A stretch of DNA of 64,000 nucleotides from Opitutaceae bacterium (GTDB lineage: Bacteria > Verrucomicrobiota > Verrucomicrobiia > Opitutales > Opitutaceae): NCBI GenBank assembly GCA_016795545.1, contig JAEUGX010000045.1, forward strand, positions 1 to 64,000. Direction: 5' to 3'. Each line of letters opens with the position of its first letter. Position 1 is the first letter of the stretch. Below the pieces are notes generated by a model. It was not told the DNA's origin. It was given only the letters and a program-made list of their open reading frames with translations, and did no database searches. The position numbers were made by a program, and so were the translations under genes. Shown piece by piece: positions 8,049 to 15,922 of the stretch.

Positions 8049-9812
8049 ATGAACGCGGCCCGCCCCTCCCTCCGCCGGTCCGGATGCCGCCGCGTGGCCG
8101 CGTGGCTGCTGGTGCTGGCGCTGGCGCGGCCGGGAGCCGGCGCGCCCCCGATGCCCGACGACCTGCCGTCGAGCGAGGCCACGCTGGCCCGGCCGCTGGT
8201 CACGGGCCGGCACGGGATGGTCACGGCGCTGCACCCCCTGGCCGCGATGGCCGGGATGCGGATCCTCCTGCAGGGCGGCAACGCCTTCGACGCCGCCGCG
8301 GCGACGGCGATGGCGATCGCGGTCGTGGACCCCAAGAACTCCACCATCGGCGGCCAGGGCTTCGCGACCGTCTACGTCGCCCGCGAAAAGCGGGTGCGCG
8401 GGCTCAATTTCTTCGGTCCGTCGCCGGGCCTGGCCACGGTCGAGGCCGTCGCGGGACGCGATTACAGCCACGGCTACCTGTCCGCCATCGTGCCGTCTTG
8501 CCTGGCCGGCTACGCGGTGCTGCACGAGGCGTACGGCCGGCTGCCCTGGCGCGACGTGGTCCGGCCCGCGCTCGAGCTGGCGGAGGAGGGGTTTGCGGTC
8601 ACGGAGGATTTCGCCGGCGTGCTTGCGGTCATGCGTCCGGAGATGGATTTTCCCACGACCCAGGCGGTGTTTTTTCCCGGCGGCCGGGTGCCGCGGGTCG
8701 GCGAACGGTTCCGGCAGCCGGATCTGGCCCGCACCCTCCGCACGGTGGCGGAGGAGGGTGCCGCGGCCTTCTACCGGGGCGACCTCGCCCGGCGCATCGG
8801 CGCGTTCTACGCCGCGCACGGCGGCCTGCTCCGTTACGAGGACCTGGCCGGCTACCGTCCGCAGTGGGTGGAGCCCCTGTCGGTCAACTACCGCGGCTAC
8901 CAGGTCTACACCACGCCGCCGAACAGCAGCGGCGTGGCCCTGCTCCTGCAGCTCAACGTGCTGCGGGGTTACGACCTGCGGGCGCTGGGGCACAACACGC
9001 CCGATTACCTCAACCTGATCGCCGAGGTGCAGCGGCTCGGCATCGCCGACCGCAACCGCTACGTGGCGGACCCCGAGGCCATTGCTGTGCCGGTGGAGCG
9101 GCTGCTCAGCGAGGAGCACGCCGCGGCGCACCGCGCCCGCATCGTCCTGGGCCGGGCGTTCGCGTCGGAGTCCGCACCGCCCGCGCCGGCGGAGGACACC
9201 CGCAGCAACACCACCCACCTCTGCGTGGCGGACGGGGAGGGAAACCTGGTGTCGCTGACCCAGACGCTCGGCGCGTGGTTCGGCTCCGGCGTGGTGGCCG
9301 CGGACACCGGCGTCGTCTTCAGCAACCAGATGCGGCACCTGCACACCGACCCGGCCAGCCCGTCGCGGCTCGGGCCCGGCCGGCGCCCGCGCTCGAACCA
9401 GGCGCCCGTCATCGTGCTCAAGGACGGCGAGCCGGTCCTGGCGCTCGGCACGCCGGGCACCGAGGGCATCTGGCAGCGGCTGGTGCAGGTGCTGGTCAAC
9501 CTCATCGACTTCGACATGGACGTGCAGCGCGCGGTCTCCGCGCCGCGCCTGCTGCACGGCGGACCCACCCGCCTGGCGCTGGATCCGCCGCCGCTAGTCA
9601 AGCTGGAGGACCGCATCCCCGCGGCCGTGGCGGACGCGCTGCGGGCCCGCGGCTACGGGGTGAAGCTGATGCCCGACGACGAGGGCAGCGTGAACGGCGT
9701 GGCGCGCGACCCGGCCACCGGGCTGCTGTACGGCGGGGCCGACCCGCGGCGGTGGGGCCATGAGGAAGGCTGGTGGGGCGCCGCCAACTCCGTGTACGCG
9801 GTCGGCTGGTGA
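8049..9812 (+). CDS. ggt: Gamma-glutamyltransferase/hydrolase family protein
   Basis: A 587-residue Ntn-hydrolase of the gamma-glutamyltransferase family, made as a precursor that cleaves itself before the nucleophilic Thr. The predicted nucleophile is Thr388 in 'SNTTHLCVADGEGNLV', matching the family TTHxxVxD pattern. A signal peptide and the N-terminal 'QGGNAFDAAAATA' and 'GGQGFATVY' motifs are present. The usual substrate-binding motif near the C-terminus is replaced by 'RSNQAPVIVLKDG' and 'GTPGTEG', so acceptor or substrate choice may differ from classical GGT. The frame is open upstream to 7818, but that start would overlap the hydrolase, so I use the ATG at 8049, which precedes the signal peptide. 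Confidence 0.88.
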   Translation: MNAARPSLRRSGCRRVAAWLLVLALARPGAGAPPMPDDLPSSEATLARPLVTGRHGMVTALHPLAAMAGMRILLQGGNAFDAAAATAMAIAVVDPKNSTIGGQGFATVYVAREKRVRGLNFFGPSPGLATVEAVAGRDYSHGYLSAIVPSCLAGYAVLHEAYGRLPWRDVVRPALELAEEGFAVTEDFAGVLAVMRPEMDFPTTQAVFFPGGRVPRVGERFRQPDLARTLRTVAEEGAAAFYRGDLARRIGAFYAAHGGLLRYEDLAGYRPQWVEPLSVNYRGYQVYTTPPNSSGVALLLQLNVLRGYDLRALGHNTPDYLNLIAEVQRLGIADRNRYVADPEAIAVPVERLLSEEHAAAHRARIVLGRAFASESAPPAPAEDTRSNTTHLCVADGEGNLVSLTQTLGAWFGSGVVAADTGVVFSNQMRHLHTDPASPSRLGPGRRPRSNQAPVIVLKDGEPVLALGTPGTEGIWQRLVQVLVNLIDFDMDVQRAVSAPRLLHGGPTRLALDPPPLVKLEDRIPAAVADALRARGYGVKLMPDDEGSVNGVARDPATGLLYGGADPRRWGHEEGWWGAANSVYAVGW

Positions 9813-9820
9813 GGGCTTCC

Positions 9821-10582
9821 ATGCGCAACCGATTCCATCTCCTCCTGCTGCTGGCCGGCCTCGGCCTGGGCGCGCCGGCGTTCGCCGGCGCCGACGATCC
9901 GGTGAGCCTCGTGCTCACGTACCGGGCGCGGCCCGAACACCGCGCCGATTTCCGAAGCTGGGTCGAGACGGAGGGGGCGGCCCAGTTCGCGCAGTGGCGG
10001 CGGGAAGGCGTGTTCCGCGACTGCCTGCTCCTGTTCACGACCTTCGCCACGGCCAACCCCGACCTGGTCGTGGTGCTGGACTTCGCGCGCCTGGCCGACA
10101 GCGGCCGCTGGCGGGAGATCGAGCGGCGGCGGCCCGGCGGGCTGACGCCCGAGGCGCTGCGCTACGCGGCGCCCGAGTCCGCCAGCTACGGCGAGGCCAT
10201 CGCGCACGGGGCCGCGCAGCGGCGCGACCCGGCCCGGGCGGCTTATCTGGTCATCACCTACGCTTACACGGTCGACTCGGCGACTTACCGGAAGTACGTG
10301 GCCGGCTACACCGTGCCGCAAATGGAGGACTGGATCGCGTCCGGCGCGTTGACGGCCTACGCCTTGTACCTCAACCACACGCCGTACAACGTGCCGTGGG
10401 AGTCGCTGCTGGTCCTCGAGTACGCGGACCTGGCCGGCCTGGCCCGGCGCGACGAGATCAAGGCTGCCGCCCGGGCGCGGCTCAACGCCGCGGACCCCGT
10501 CTTCAAATCGTACGCCGACGCCAAGGCCGAGATCCGGCGCGACCTGGCGATGTTCCATGCCGACGCGATCCCGCTGCCCTGA
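9821..10582 (+). CDS. Exported protein with duplicated NIPSNAP-like dimeric alpha/beta-barrel domain
   Basis: A 253-residue protein with a clear signal peptide. Two halves resemble each other. The first runs from 'SLVLTYRARPEHRADFRSWV' to 'PDLVVVLDFARLADSGRWREIE'. The second runs from 'AYLVITYAYTVDSATYRKYV' to 'ESLLVLEYADLAGLARRDEI'. Each has a beta strand, a helix, a second long strand pair and an 'LE/DFADLA-W/R-EI' close, consistent with a NIPSNAP or dimeric alpha/beta-barrel fold fused in tandem. No catalytic residues are evident. It lies 8 bases after ggt and 16 before the PepSY gene, so it belongs to the same putative operon; a ligand-binding role is only a guess. Confidence 0.7.
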   Translation: MRNRFHLLLLLAGLGLGAPAFAGADDPVSLVLTYRARPEHRADFRSWVETEGAAQFAQWRREGVFRDCLLLFTTFATANPDLVVVLDFARLADSGRWREIERRRPGGLTPEALRYAAPESASYGEAIAHGAAQRRDPARAAYLVITYAYTVDSATYRKYVAGYTVPQMEDWIASGALTAYALYLNHTPYNVPWESLLVLEYADLAGLARRDEIKAAARARLNAADPVFKSYADAKAEIRRDLAMFHADAIPLP

Positions 10583-10598
10583 AATCCGCGCCGCCCCC

Positions 10599-11690
10599 AT
10601 GACCACCGGATTCCGCCAACGGCTCCTGCAGCTCCACCTGTGCGCCGGCCTCACGGTCGGGCTGGTGCTGCTGGCCATCGCCCTGAGCGGGGCGGCCATG
10701 CTCTTCCGTCCGCAGCTCGATCCCGTGGTGAACCGCGAGCTGTTCGCCGTCGCGGGCGGGGCCGAGCGGGCGACGCTCGACGTCGTGGCGGCCCAGGCGC
10801 TTGCCGCCCATCCCGGCAGCGCGCCCGTGCGGCTGCGGTACTGGAGCGCGGGCGACCGCCCGTCCGTCCTGCGCTGCGCCAACCACGACCAGATCTACGT
10901 CGACCCCGGCACGGGCCGGGTCCTGGGCATGCAGAACCGCTACCGCGGGTTCTTCGGCCGGGCCGAGGACATCCACCGTTTCCTCGGCCTCGGGCCGAGC
11001 GTGGGCAAGGCGATCGGCGGCGCGGCGGTGCTGACCTTCGTGTTCGTCATCCTCAGCGGCTTCGTGCTGTGGGTCCCGCCGGCGTGGCGGGCGCTGCGCT
11101 CGGCCTTGCTTCCCAACCTGCGGCTCGCCGGCCGCGCGCGCCTGCTGCACGCGCACAAGCTCGTGGGCGGCTACGCCGGCCTGGTGGTGCTGTTCAGCGC
11201 CCTGACCGGGCTGCCGCACGCCTACGACTGGTACGAGCACCTCGTGTACCGCGTCGCCGGTTCGCCGCCGCCCGAGGCGCCCCCGGTCGCCGCCGCCCCG
11301 GCCGCGGCGGAGCGGCTGCCGATGGCCGAGTGGGCGCGGCGGATCGAGGCCCTGAGCGGCCCCTACCACTCCGCCGAGGTCTTCTTCCCCAAGCCGGGCC
11401 AGTCCGTGGTGCAGGCCTGGTACGTCACGGCCGACGCGCCGCACGTGCACGCGCGGAGCTACGTGTACCTCGACGCGGTCACGGGCGAGGTGCTGCGGCA
11501 CGAGCCGTACGCCACCAGCTCGGCCGGGCACAAGCTCTACTACTGGATGCTGGCGCTGCACCTCGGGCAGGCGGGCGGGCCCGGCTGGCAGCTGGTGCTG
11601 CTCGGCGGCTGCCTGAGCGTGCCCGTCCTGGCCGTCACCGGCCTGCTTTCCTACCTGCGCCGCCGCCGCGGCCACCGCCCCGCCGCCTGA
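10599..11690 (+). CDS. PepSY-associated transmembrane protein, FoxB-like putative ferric reductase
   Basis: A 363-residue inner-membrane protein with four probable membrane segments: near the N-terminus ('LTVGLVLLAIALSGAAMLF'), then 'AAVLTFVFVILSGFVLWVP', 'HKLVGGYAGLVVLFSALTG', and 'WQLVLLGGCLSVPVLAVTG' at the end. Family features are the N-terminal 'LHLCAGL', the PepSY-like 'QIYVDPGTGRVLG', 'IHRFLGLG', 'HAHKLVGGYAG', the periplasmic 'YVYLDAVTGEVL' and 'LHLGQAGG'. Proteins of this family such as FoxB and PiuB reduce or handle ferric siderophores at the inner membrane. That fits the siderophore-type receptor upstream. The ATG at 10599 is chosen because the first helix begins soon after it. Confidence 0.8.
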   Translation: MTTGFRQRLLQLHLCAGLTVGLVLLAIALSGAAMLFRPQLDPVVNRELFAVAGGAERATLDVVAAQALAAHPGSAPVRLRYWSAGDRPSVLRCANHDQIYVDPGTGRVLGMQNRYRGFFGRAEDIHRFLGLGPSVGKAIGGAAVLTFVFVILSGFVLWVPPAWRALRSALLPNLRLAGRARLLHAHKLVGGYAGLVVLFSALTGLPHAYDWYEHLVYRVAGSPPPEAPPVAAAPAAAERLPMAEWARRIEALSGPYHSAEVFFPKPGQSVVQAWYVTADAPHVHARSYVYLDAVTGEVLRHEPYATSSAGHKLYYWMLALHLGQAGGPGWQLVLLGGCLSVPVLAVTGLLSYLRRRRGHRPAA

Positions 11691-11703
11691 TGCCGTCCCG
11701 CCC

Positions 11704-13017
11704 ATGCTGACGCTCCTCGCCTACGCCCTGATCGCGACCTTCATGGCGCTCATCATGACCAAGCGCCTGTCGGTGCTGACGGCGCTGGTGCTGGTGCCGG
11801 TCGTCTTCGCGCTGGTCGCCGGCTTCGGCGAAAGCATCGGGCCGATGATGCTCGACGGCGTGCGGGCGATCGCGCCGACGGGCGTGATGCTGATGTTCGC
11901 CATCCTCTACTTCAGCCTGATGATCGACGCGGGGCTGTTCGACCCGGTGGTGGCGCGGGTGGTGCGGCTGGTGGGCGGCGATCCGGTGCGGATCACGGTG
12001 GGGACCGCGGTGCTGGCGCTGCTGGTATCGCTCGACGGCGACGGTTCGACGACCTACCTGATCACCACGGCGGCGCTCCTGCCGCTCTACCGGCGCCTGG
12101 GGATGAGCCGGCTGATGCTGGCCGGCATCGTGATGCTGGCCGGCGGCGTCATGAACATCCTGCCCTGGGGCGGGCCGACGGCGCGCGCCGCCGCGGCGCT
12201 GAAGGTCGACGTGGCCGAGCTCTTTGTGCCGATGATCCCGGCGATGGTGTTCGGCTCGGCGTGGGTCATCTTCGTCGCCTGGGTCTTCGGCCGCCGCGAG
12301 CGGCGGCGCCTCGGCGTGCTCGGGGCCGACGCGCTGCGCGACCTGCACGCCAGCGCGCTCAACCGGCAGGAATACGAGCGGGAGCAGGGCGTCCGCCGGC
12401 CGCGCCTGCTGTGGTTCAACCTGCTGCTCACCGTCGCGCTCATGACCTGCCTGATGCTCGGGGTGCTGCCGCTGTCGATCCTGTTCATGATCGCGGCGGC
12501 CCTGGCGCTGGTCGTCAACTACCCGCGGATCGACGACCAGAAGGAGCGGATCGCCGCGAACGCCGGCAACGTGCTGGCGGTCGTCGCGGTGATCTTCGCG
12601 GCGGGGGTGTTCACCGGCATCCTCTCGGGCACGAGGATGATCGAGGCCATGGCGCAGAGCGTGGTCGACATCGTGCCCCCGGCGCTCGGCCCGTACCTGG
12701 CCGTGATCACGGCCGTGCTCAGCGTGCCGTTCACGTTCTTCATCTCCAACGACGCCTTCTACTACGGGGTGGTGCCCATCCTCAGCCAGGCGGCCTCGGC
12801 GTACGGCATCACCGCCGCCGAGCTCGGCCGCGCCTCGCTCGTGGGCCAGCCCGTGCACCTCCTGAGCCCGCTGGTGCCGTCCACGTACCTCCTGGTCGGG
12901 CTCTGCGGCGTCGAGCTGGGCGACCATCAGCGGTTCACGCTGAAGTGGGCGCTGGTGACCTCGCTGGTGCTGCTGGCCGTCGGGCTGGCGACGGCCGTCA
13001 TCCCCTGGAGCCACTGA
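11704..13017 (+). CDS. CitMHS-family citrate-metal:proton symporter
   Basis: A 437-residue integral membrane protein with about 12 hydrophobic segments. Hallmarks of the CitMHS family are visible: 'DGDGSTTYLITTAALLPLY', 'NILPWGGPTARAA', the basic cytoplasmic loop 'FGRRERRRLGVLG', and 'SNDAFYYGVVPIL'. Family members import citrate complexed to Mg2+ or Ca2+ (sometimes Fe3+) with protons. It starts 13 bases after the PepSY gene and appears to be the inner-membrane importer of this locus. Together with the siderophore-type receptor this suggests uptake of citrate or a citrate-based chelate; that part is inference. Confidence 0.88.
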   Translation: MLTLLAYALIATFMALIMTKRLSVLTALVLVPVVFALVAGFGESIGPMMLDGVRAIAPTGVMLMFAILYFSLMIDAGLFDPVVARVVRLVGGDPVRITVGTAVLALLVSLDGDGSTTYLITTAALLPLYRRLGMSRLMLAGIVMLAGGVMNILPWGGPTARAAAALKVDVAELFVPMIPAMVFGSAWVIFVAWVFGRRERRRLGVLGADALRDLHASALNRQEYEREQGVRRPRLLWFNLLLTVALMTCLMLGVLPLSILFMIAAALALVVNYPRIDDQKERIAANAGNVLAVVAVIFAAGVFTGILSGTRMIEAMAQSVVDIVPPALGPYLAVITAVLSVPFTFFISNDAFYYGVVPILSQAASAYGITAAELGRASLVGQPVHLLSPLVPSTYLLVGLCGVELGDHQRFTLKWALVTSLVLLAVGLATAVIPWSH

Positions 13018-13052
13018 CCCCGCGCCGCTCCCCGTCCGCCCATCGCCTTCCC

Positions 13053-13802
13053 ATGATCCCGTACCGCCTCGCCCTGACCCTGGCCCTGCTCTCCCTGACC
13101 TGCGGCAAGCTGACCGCCGGCCCGCCGCTGCTCACCCAGGACACCGGCACGCCCGGGGCCGGGCAGTGGGAGGTCAACCTCGCCTGGGTTCAGGCCGAGC
13201 GACCGGGCGCCCGCGAACGCGCGCAACCGCTGGTCGACGTCAACTACGGCCCGACGGAGCGCACGCAGCTGAAGTACGAGATCGCCTGGCTGAGCCTGGC
13301 CGAGGAAGGCGCGCCCACGCTGCGGGGGATGTCGGCCTCGATTATCGGCTGGAAATGGCGGGCGTGGGCGGACGAGGCCGCCGGCTGGTCGGCGTCGGTC
13401 TTCCCGCAGCTGGAGTTCCGCACGCCGGGATCGTCGTCCCCGGAGAAGGGCCTGGCGCCGGACGAGACGCGGTGGCGCCTGCCCTGCGCGGTGCAGTGGG
13501 ACGGGGAGCAGCTGAGCCTCTTCGCCGAGGTGGGCCGCGAGATGGCCTCGCGCACGGAGGGCGGCTGGTACGCGGGCCTCGCGCTGGTGCTCGTCGTCCT
13601 GGGCGGCATCGAGCTGGCGGCCGAGCTGAACTGGAACGGCGACCACGGCCTGCACCGGACCGAGCTCATCGGCAACCTGGCGGCGCTGGTGCCGGTGACC
13701 CGGCACGCCGGCCTGGCGCTGTCGCTGGGGCGCGAGTTCCACAACCACAACGCGCCGCGGGCCACGCTGATCGCCACGCTGGGCTGCCAGCTGACCTTCT
13801 AG
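13053..13802 (+). CDS. Outer-membrane beta-barrel protein, phenol MetA-pathway-like transporter family
   Basis: A 249-residue protein with a signal peptide followed by 'PPLLTQDTGTPGAGQWEVNL', the typical opening of the 'MetA-pathway of phenol degradation' outer-membrane family. Alternating strand patterns run to a C-terminal 'GCQLTF', the terminal Phe expected of a barrel inserted by BamA. The frame is open far upstream through the CitMHS gene; I start at the ATG at 13053, 35 bases after that stop and directly before the signal peptide. It closes the plus-strand locus and may be a diffusion porin for its substrate. Function beyond 'outer-membrane barrel' is uncertain. Confidence 0.75.
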   Translation: MIPYRLALTLALLSLTCGKLTAGPPLLTQDTGTPGAGQWEVNLAWVQAERPGARERAQPLVDVNYGPTERTQLKYEIAWLSLAEEGAPTLRGMSASIIGWKWRAWADEAAGWSASVFPQLEFRTPGSSSPEKGLAPDETRWRLPCAVQWDGEQLSLFAEVGREMASRTEGGWYAGLALVLVVLGGIELAAELNWNGDHGLHRTELIGNLAALVPVTRHAGLALSLGREFHNHNAPRATLIATLGCQLTF

Positions 13803-13823
13803 TTCCCCGCGGCGGCGCCTTTT

Positions 13824-13841
13824 CCTGACGAATCCTTCAGG
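13824..13841. repeat. 18-bp dyad CCTGA-N8-TCAGG, copy 1
   Basis: CCTGACGAATCCTTCAGG lies between the barrel gene and the PEP-CTERM gene. A second copy (CCTGACATTTTCTTCAGG, 14 of 18 identical) lies at 20881-20898. The symmetry suggests either a protein-binding site or a short hairpin; there is no T-tract, so it is not an ordinary terminator. Confidence 0.45.
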
Positions 13842-13851
13842 CGGATCGTTT

Positions 13852-13871
13852 GGCGGGGGCCGGCCCCCGCC
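13852..13871. promoter_or_regulatory. Perfect 20-bp palindrome before the PEP-CTERM gene
   Basis: GGCGGGGGCCGGCCCCCGCC is its own reverse complement and ends 14 bases before the ATG at 13886. It could be an operator, or a 5' leader hairpin that would bury the ribosome-binding region (GGGAG at 13880-13884). Confidence 0.4.
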
Positions 13872-13885
13872 GGCAGGCTGGGAGC

Positions 13886-15154
13886 ATGAAAATCTCCCTC
13901 CTCGTGGCGTGGGCCGCCGGCCTGGCGACGCTGGCCGGACCTGCTGCCGGACAGACGACGCGCGTCTGGACCAGCGACTCCGACCAGCGGTGGAACCGCA
14001 ACCAGAACTGGTCCGGCAACAACCAGCCCGACGCCAACAACGAGGTGGCCGAATTCGGCACCGGCAACCAGCTGAACCCGCAGCTCAACGCCAACAACCT
14101 CACGGTGCGCGGGCTCCGCTTCAGCGCGGGGGCGGCCGGGTACACCCTCGGGGACGACAACGGCTCGCGCACGCTCCGGATCGGCAACAACAGCTCGGGT
14201 TTCATCGAGCAGCTGTCCGCCGCGACCCAGACGATCGCCATCTCGACCCTCGAGTTCCAGCGCAACTCGACGATCTCCGCCACCGGCGCGGGGGCGCTGG
14301 TGATCCACTCGGACCTGCGTGCGTCCAACCGGAACCTGACCTTCAACGCCGGGGCCGACATCACGGTGTCCGGCCGGATCATGACGGGCAGCGGGACGCT
14401 GACCAAGCAGGGCGCCGGCCGGCTGCTCCTGGGGGGCGCCAATACCTTCACCGGCACCACGGTCATCAGCGCCGGCGCCATCGTCGCGCAGGCCGCGGGC
14501 ATCTTCGCGGACGGAAACCGCATCGACATCATGGCGGGAGCCACGCTCGACCTGAACGGCTATGCGGAGACGGTGGGCCGCCTCATGGGGGAGGGCACGC
14601 TGGACCTCGGGAGTGCGGGCACGGGGCGGCTCCGGCTGGGCAGCGGCACCAGCACGTTCTCCGGCGACATCGCGGGCGTGGGCGAGATCATCGTCGGCGC
14701 CGGGGCCACGCTCGCCCTGGTGGGCGGCTTCGACAATGCCAACGTGCGCATCACGCTGGACGGCGGCACGCTGCGCCTGAGCGACGCCGACCTGGCCTTC
14801 GGCGCGCTGACGGTGACGGGCAACTCGGTCATCGACTTCACGACCGGCCCGGGCTCGACGCTGCGGGCGGACAGCCTCGCCTTCGGGGCGGCCAACGTGG
14901 GCCTGACGGTCCGGAACTGGACCAACGCCGTCGACTACTTCTACACGGACACCGGCTACGTGCAGGGCGCCGCGCCGCTGAGCCAGGTGACCTTCACCGG
15001 CTGGTCTTCCGGCAGCACCAAGTGGCAGGAGTATGACGGTCAGATCACGCCCGTGCCCGAGCCGCCGCTCCAGGGCGCGCTGCTGCTGGGCGCGGGCCTG
15101 GGGTGGCTGCTGTGGCGCCGCCGGGTCGGCGGCCGGCGGGCGCCGGTGCGCTGA
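13886..15154 (+). CDS. PEP-CTERM-sorted protein with autotransporter-associated strand repeats
   Basis: A 422-residue secreted protein. It has a signal peptide, an Asn/Gly-rich N-terminal segment, and then beta-helix-like repeats including the autotransporter-associated motif 'GSGTLTKQGAGRLLLGGANT' with 'TGTTVISAGAIV'. The C-terminus carries a PEP-CTERM sorting tag: 'PVPEPP', a hydrophobic helix ('GALLLGAGLGWLLW') and an Arg-rich tail. Such tags are cut and anchored by an exosortase (EpsH/XrtA type), often in exopolysaccharide-producing bacteria; no exosortase is in the window. It is followed 24 bases later by a two-component system. Probably a surface or matrix protein. Confidence 0.88.
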   Translation: MKISLLVAWAAGLATLAGPAAGQTTRVWTSDSDQRWNRNQNWSGNNQPDANNEVAEFGTGNQLNPQLNANNLTVRGLRFSAGAAGYTLGDDNGSRTLRIGNNSSGFIEQLSAATQTIAISTLEFQRNSTISATGAGALVIHSDLRASNRNLTFNAGADITVSGRIMTGSGTLTKQGAGRLLLGGANTFTGTTVISAGAIVAQAAGIFADGNRIDIMAGATLDLNGYAETVGRLMGEGTLDLGSAGTGRLRLGSGTSTFSGDIAGVGEIIVGAGATLALVGGFDNANVRITLDGGTLRLSDADLAFGALTVTGNSVIDFTTGPGSTLRADSLAFGAANVGLTVRNWTNAVDYFYTDTGYVQGAAPLSQVTFTGWSSGSTKWQEYDGQITPVPEPPLQGALLLGAGLGWLLWRRRVGGRRAPVR

Positions 15155-15178
15155 CGGGCGACGCGGGCGGAGCTTGTC

Positions 15179-15922
15179 ATGTCGGGGACCGCGCGGCTTG
15201 ATCCGGGGACGATGTCCGCTCGCCCCGCCAGTTCGCCGCCCCGCATCCTGCTGGTGGAGGACGAGGACAAGACGCGCGCCTCGGTCGCCGAGGGCTTCCG
15301 CCTGGAGGGCTGGGAGGTGGTGGCGGCGACGAACGGGGAGGAGGCGGTCGGCCTGCTCGAGGGCCAGGCCTTCGACCTGCTCGTGCTCGACTGGATGCTG
15401 CCCGGCCGGGACGGACTGGCGATCCTCCGGCACGCGCGGGCCCGCGGCCTGCACATCCCGGTGCTGATGCTGACGGCCCGGCGCGAGCTGGACGACCGCG
15501 TGACCGGGCTCGAGACGGGGGCGGACGACTACCTGCCCAAGCCCTTCGCGTTCGCCGAGCTGATCGCGCGCTGCCGCGCCCTGCTGCGGCGGCCGCTCAT
15601 GAGCGCCGGCCAGTTCCTCGAATACGGCGACCTGCAGCTCGACACACGCGCGCGGGCGGCCCGGCGGGCAGGGGAGGAGATCCCGCTGACCCCGCGGGAG
15701 GTCGACATCCTGGAATACCTCCTGCGCTACCAGGGGCAGGTGGTGACCCGGGAGATGCTCGAGCGCGACGTCTGGAAGCAGACGCGCCGGTTCACGTCGT
15801 TGGACAACGTCATCGACGTGCACATGATGCGGCTGCGGCGCAAGCTGGACCCGGAGGGCGCGCCCGCGCTGATCCAGACGCTCCGCGGCGTGGGTTACCG
15901 CCTGGGCAAGGAGGGGCCGTGA
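15179..15922 (+). CDS. OmpR/PhoB-family response regulator
   Basis: A 247-residue regulator with a receiver domain (about 22-135) and a winged-helix DNA-binding domain (about 150-243). The receiver shows acidic 'LVEDED', phospho-acceptor Asp71 in 'LDWMLPGRDG', 'LTAR' and 'DDYLPKPF'. The output domain has 'LTPREVDILEYLL' and 'VDVHMMRLRRKLD'-like spacing ('IDVHMMRLRRKLD'), ending in 'TLRGVGYRL'. A GGCGGAG Shine-Dalgarno-like stretch before 15179 supports that start; an internal Met lies at 15212. The stop overlaps the GTG of the partner kinase, so the two are translationally coupled. Confidence 0.93.
   Translation: MSGTARLDPGTMSARPASSPPRILLVEDEDKTRASVAEGFRLEGWEVVAATNGEEAVGLLEGQAFDLLVLDWMLPGRDGLAILRHARARGLHIPVLMLTARRELDDRVTGLETGADDYLPKPFAFAELIARCRALLRRPLMSAGQFLEYGDLQLDTRARAARRAGEEIPLTPREVDILEYLLRYQGQVVTREMLERDVWKQTRRFTSLDNVIDVHMMRLRRKLDPEGAPALIQTLRGVGYRLGKEGP

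Noticed and set aside
5435..8347. A 970-codon minus-strand open frame opposite the TonB receptor and hydrolase genes
   Set aside because: High G+C makes long antisense frames common. The plus strand encodes recognisable motifs throughout and the minus translation shows none.
13799..15823. A 674-codon minus-strand frame over the PEP-CTERM and regulator genes
   Set aside because: No domain motifs, and it spans two real plus-strand genes with clear family signatures.
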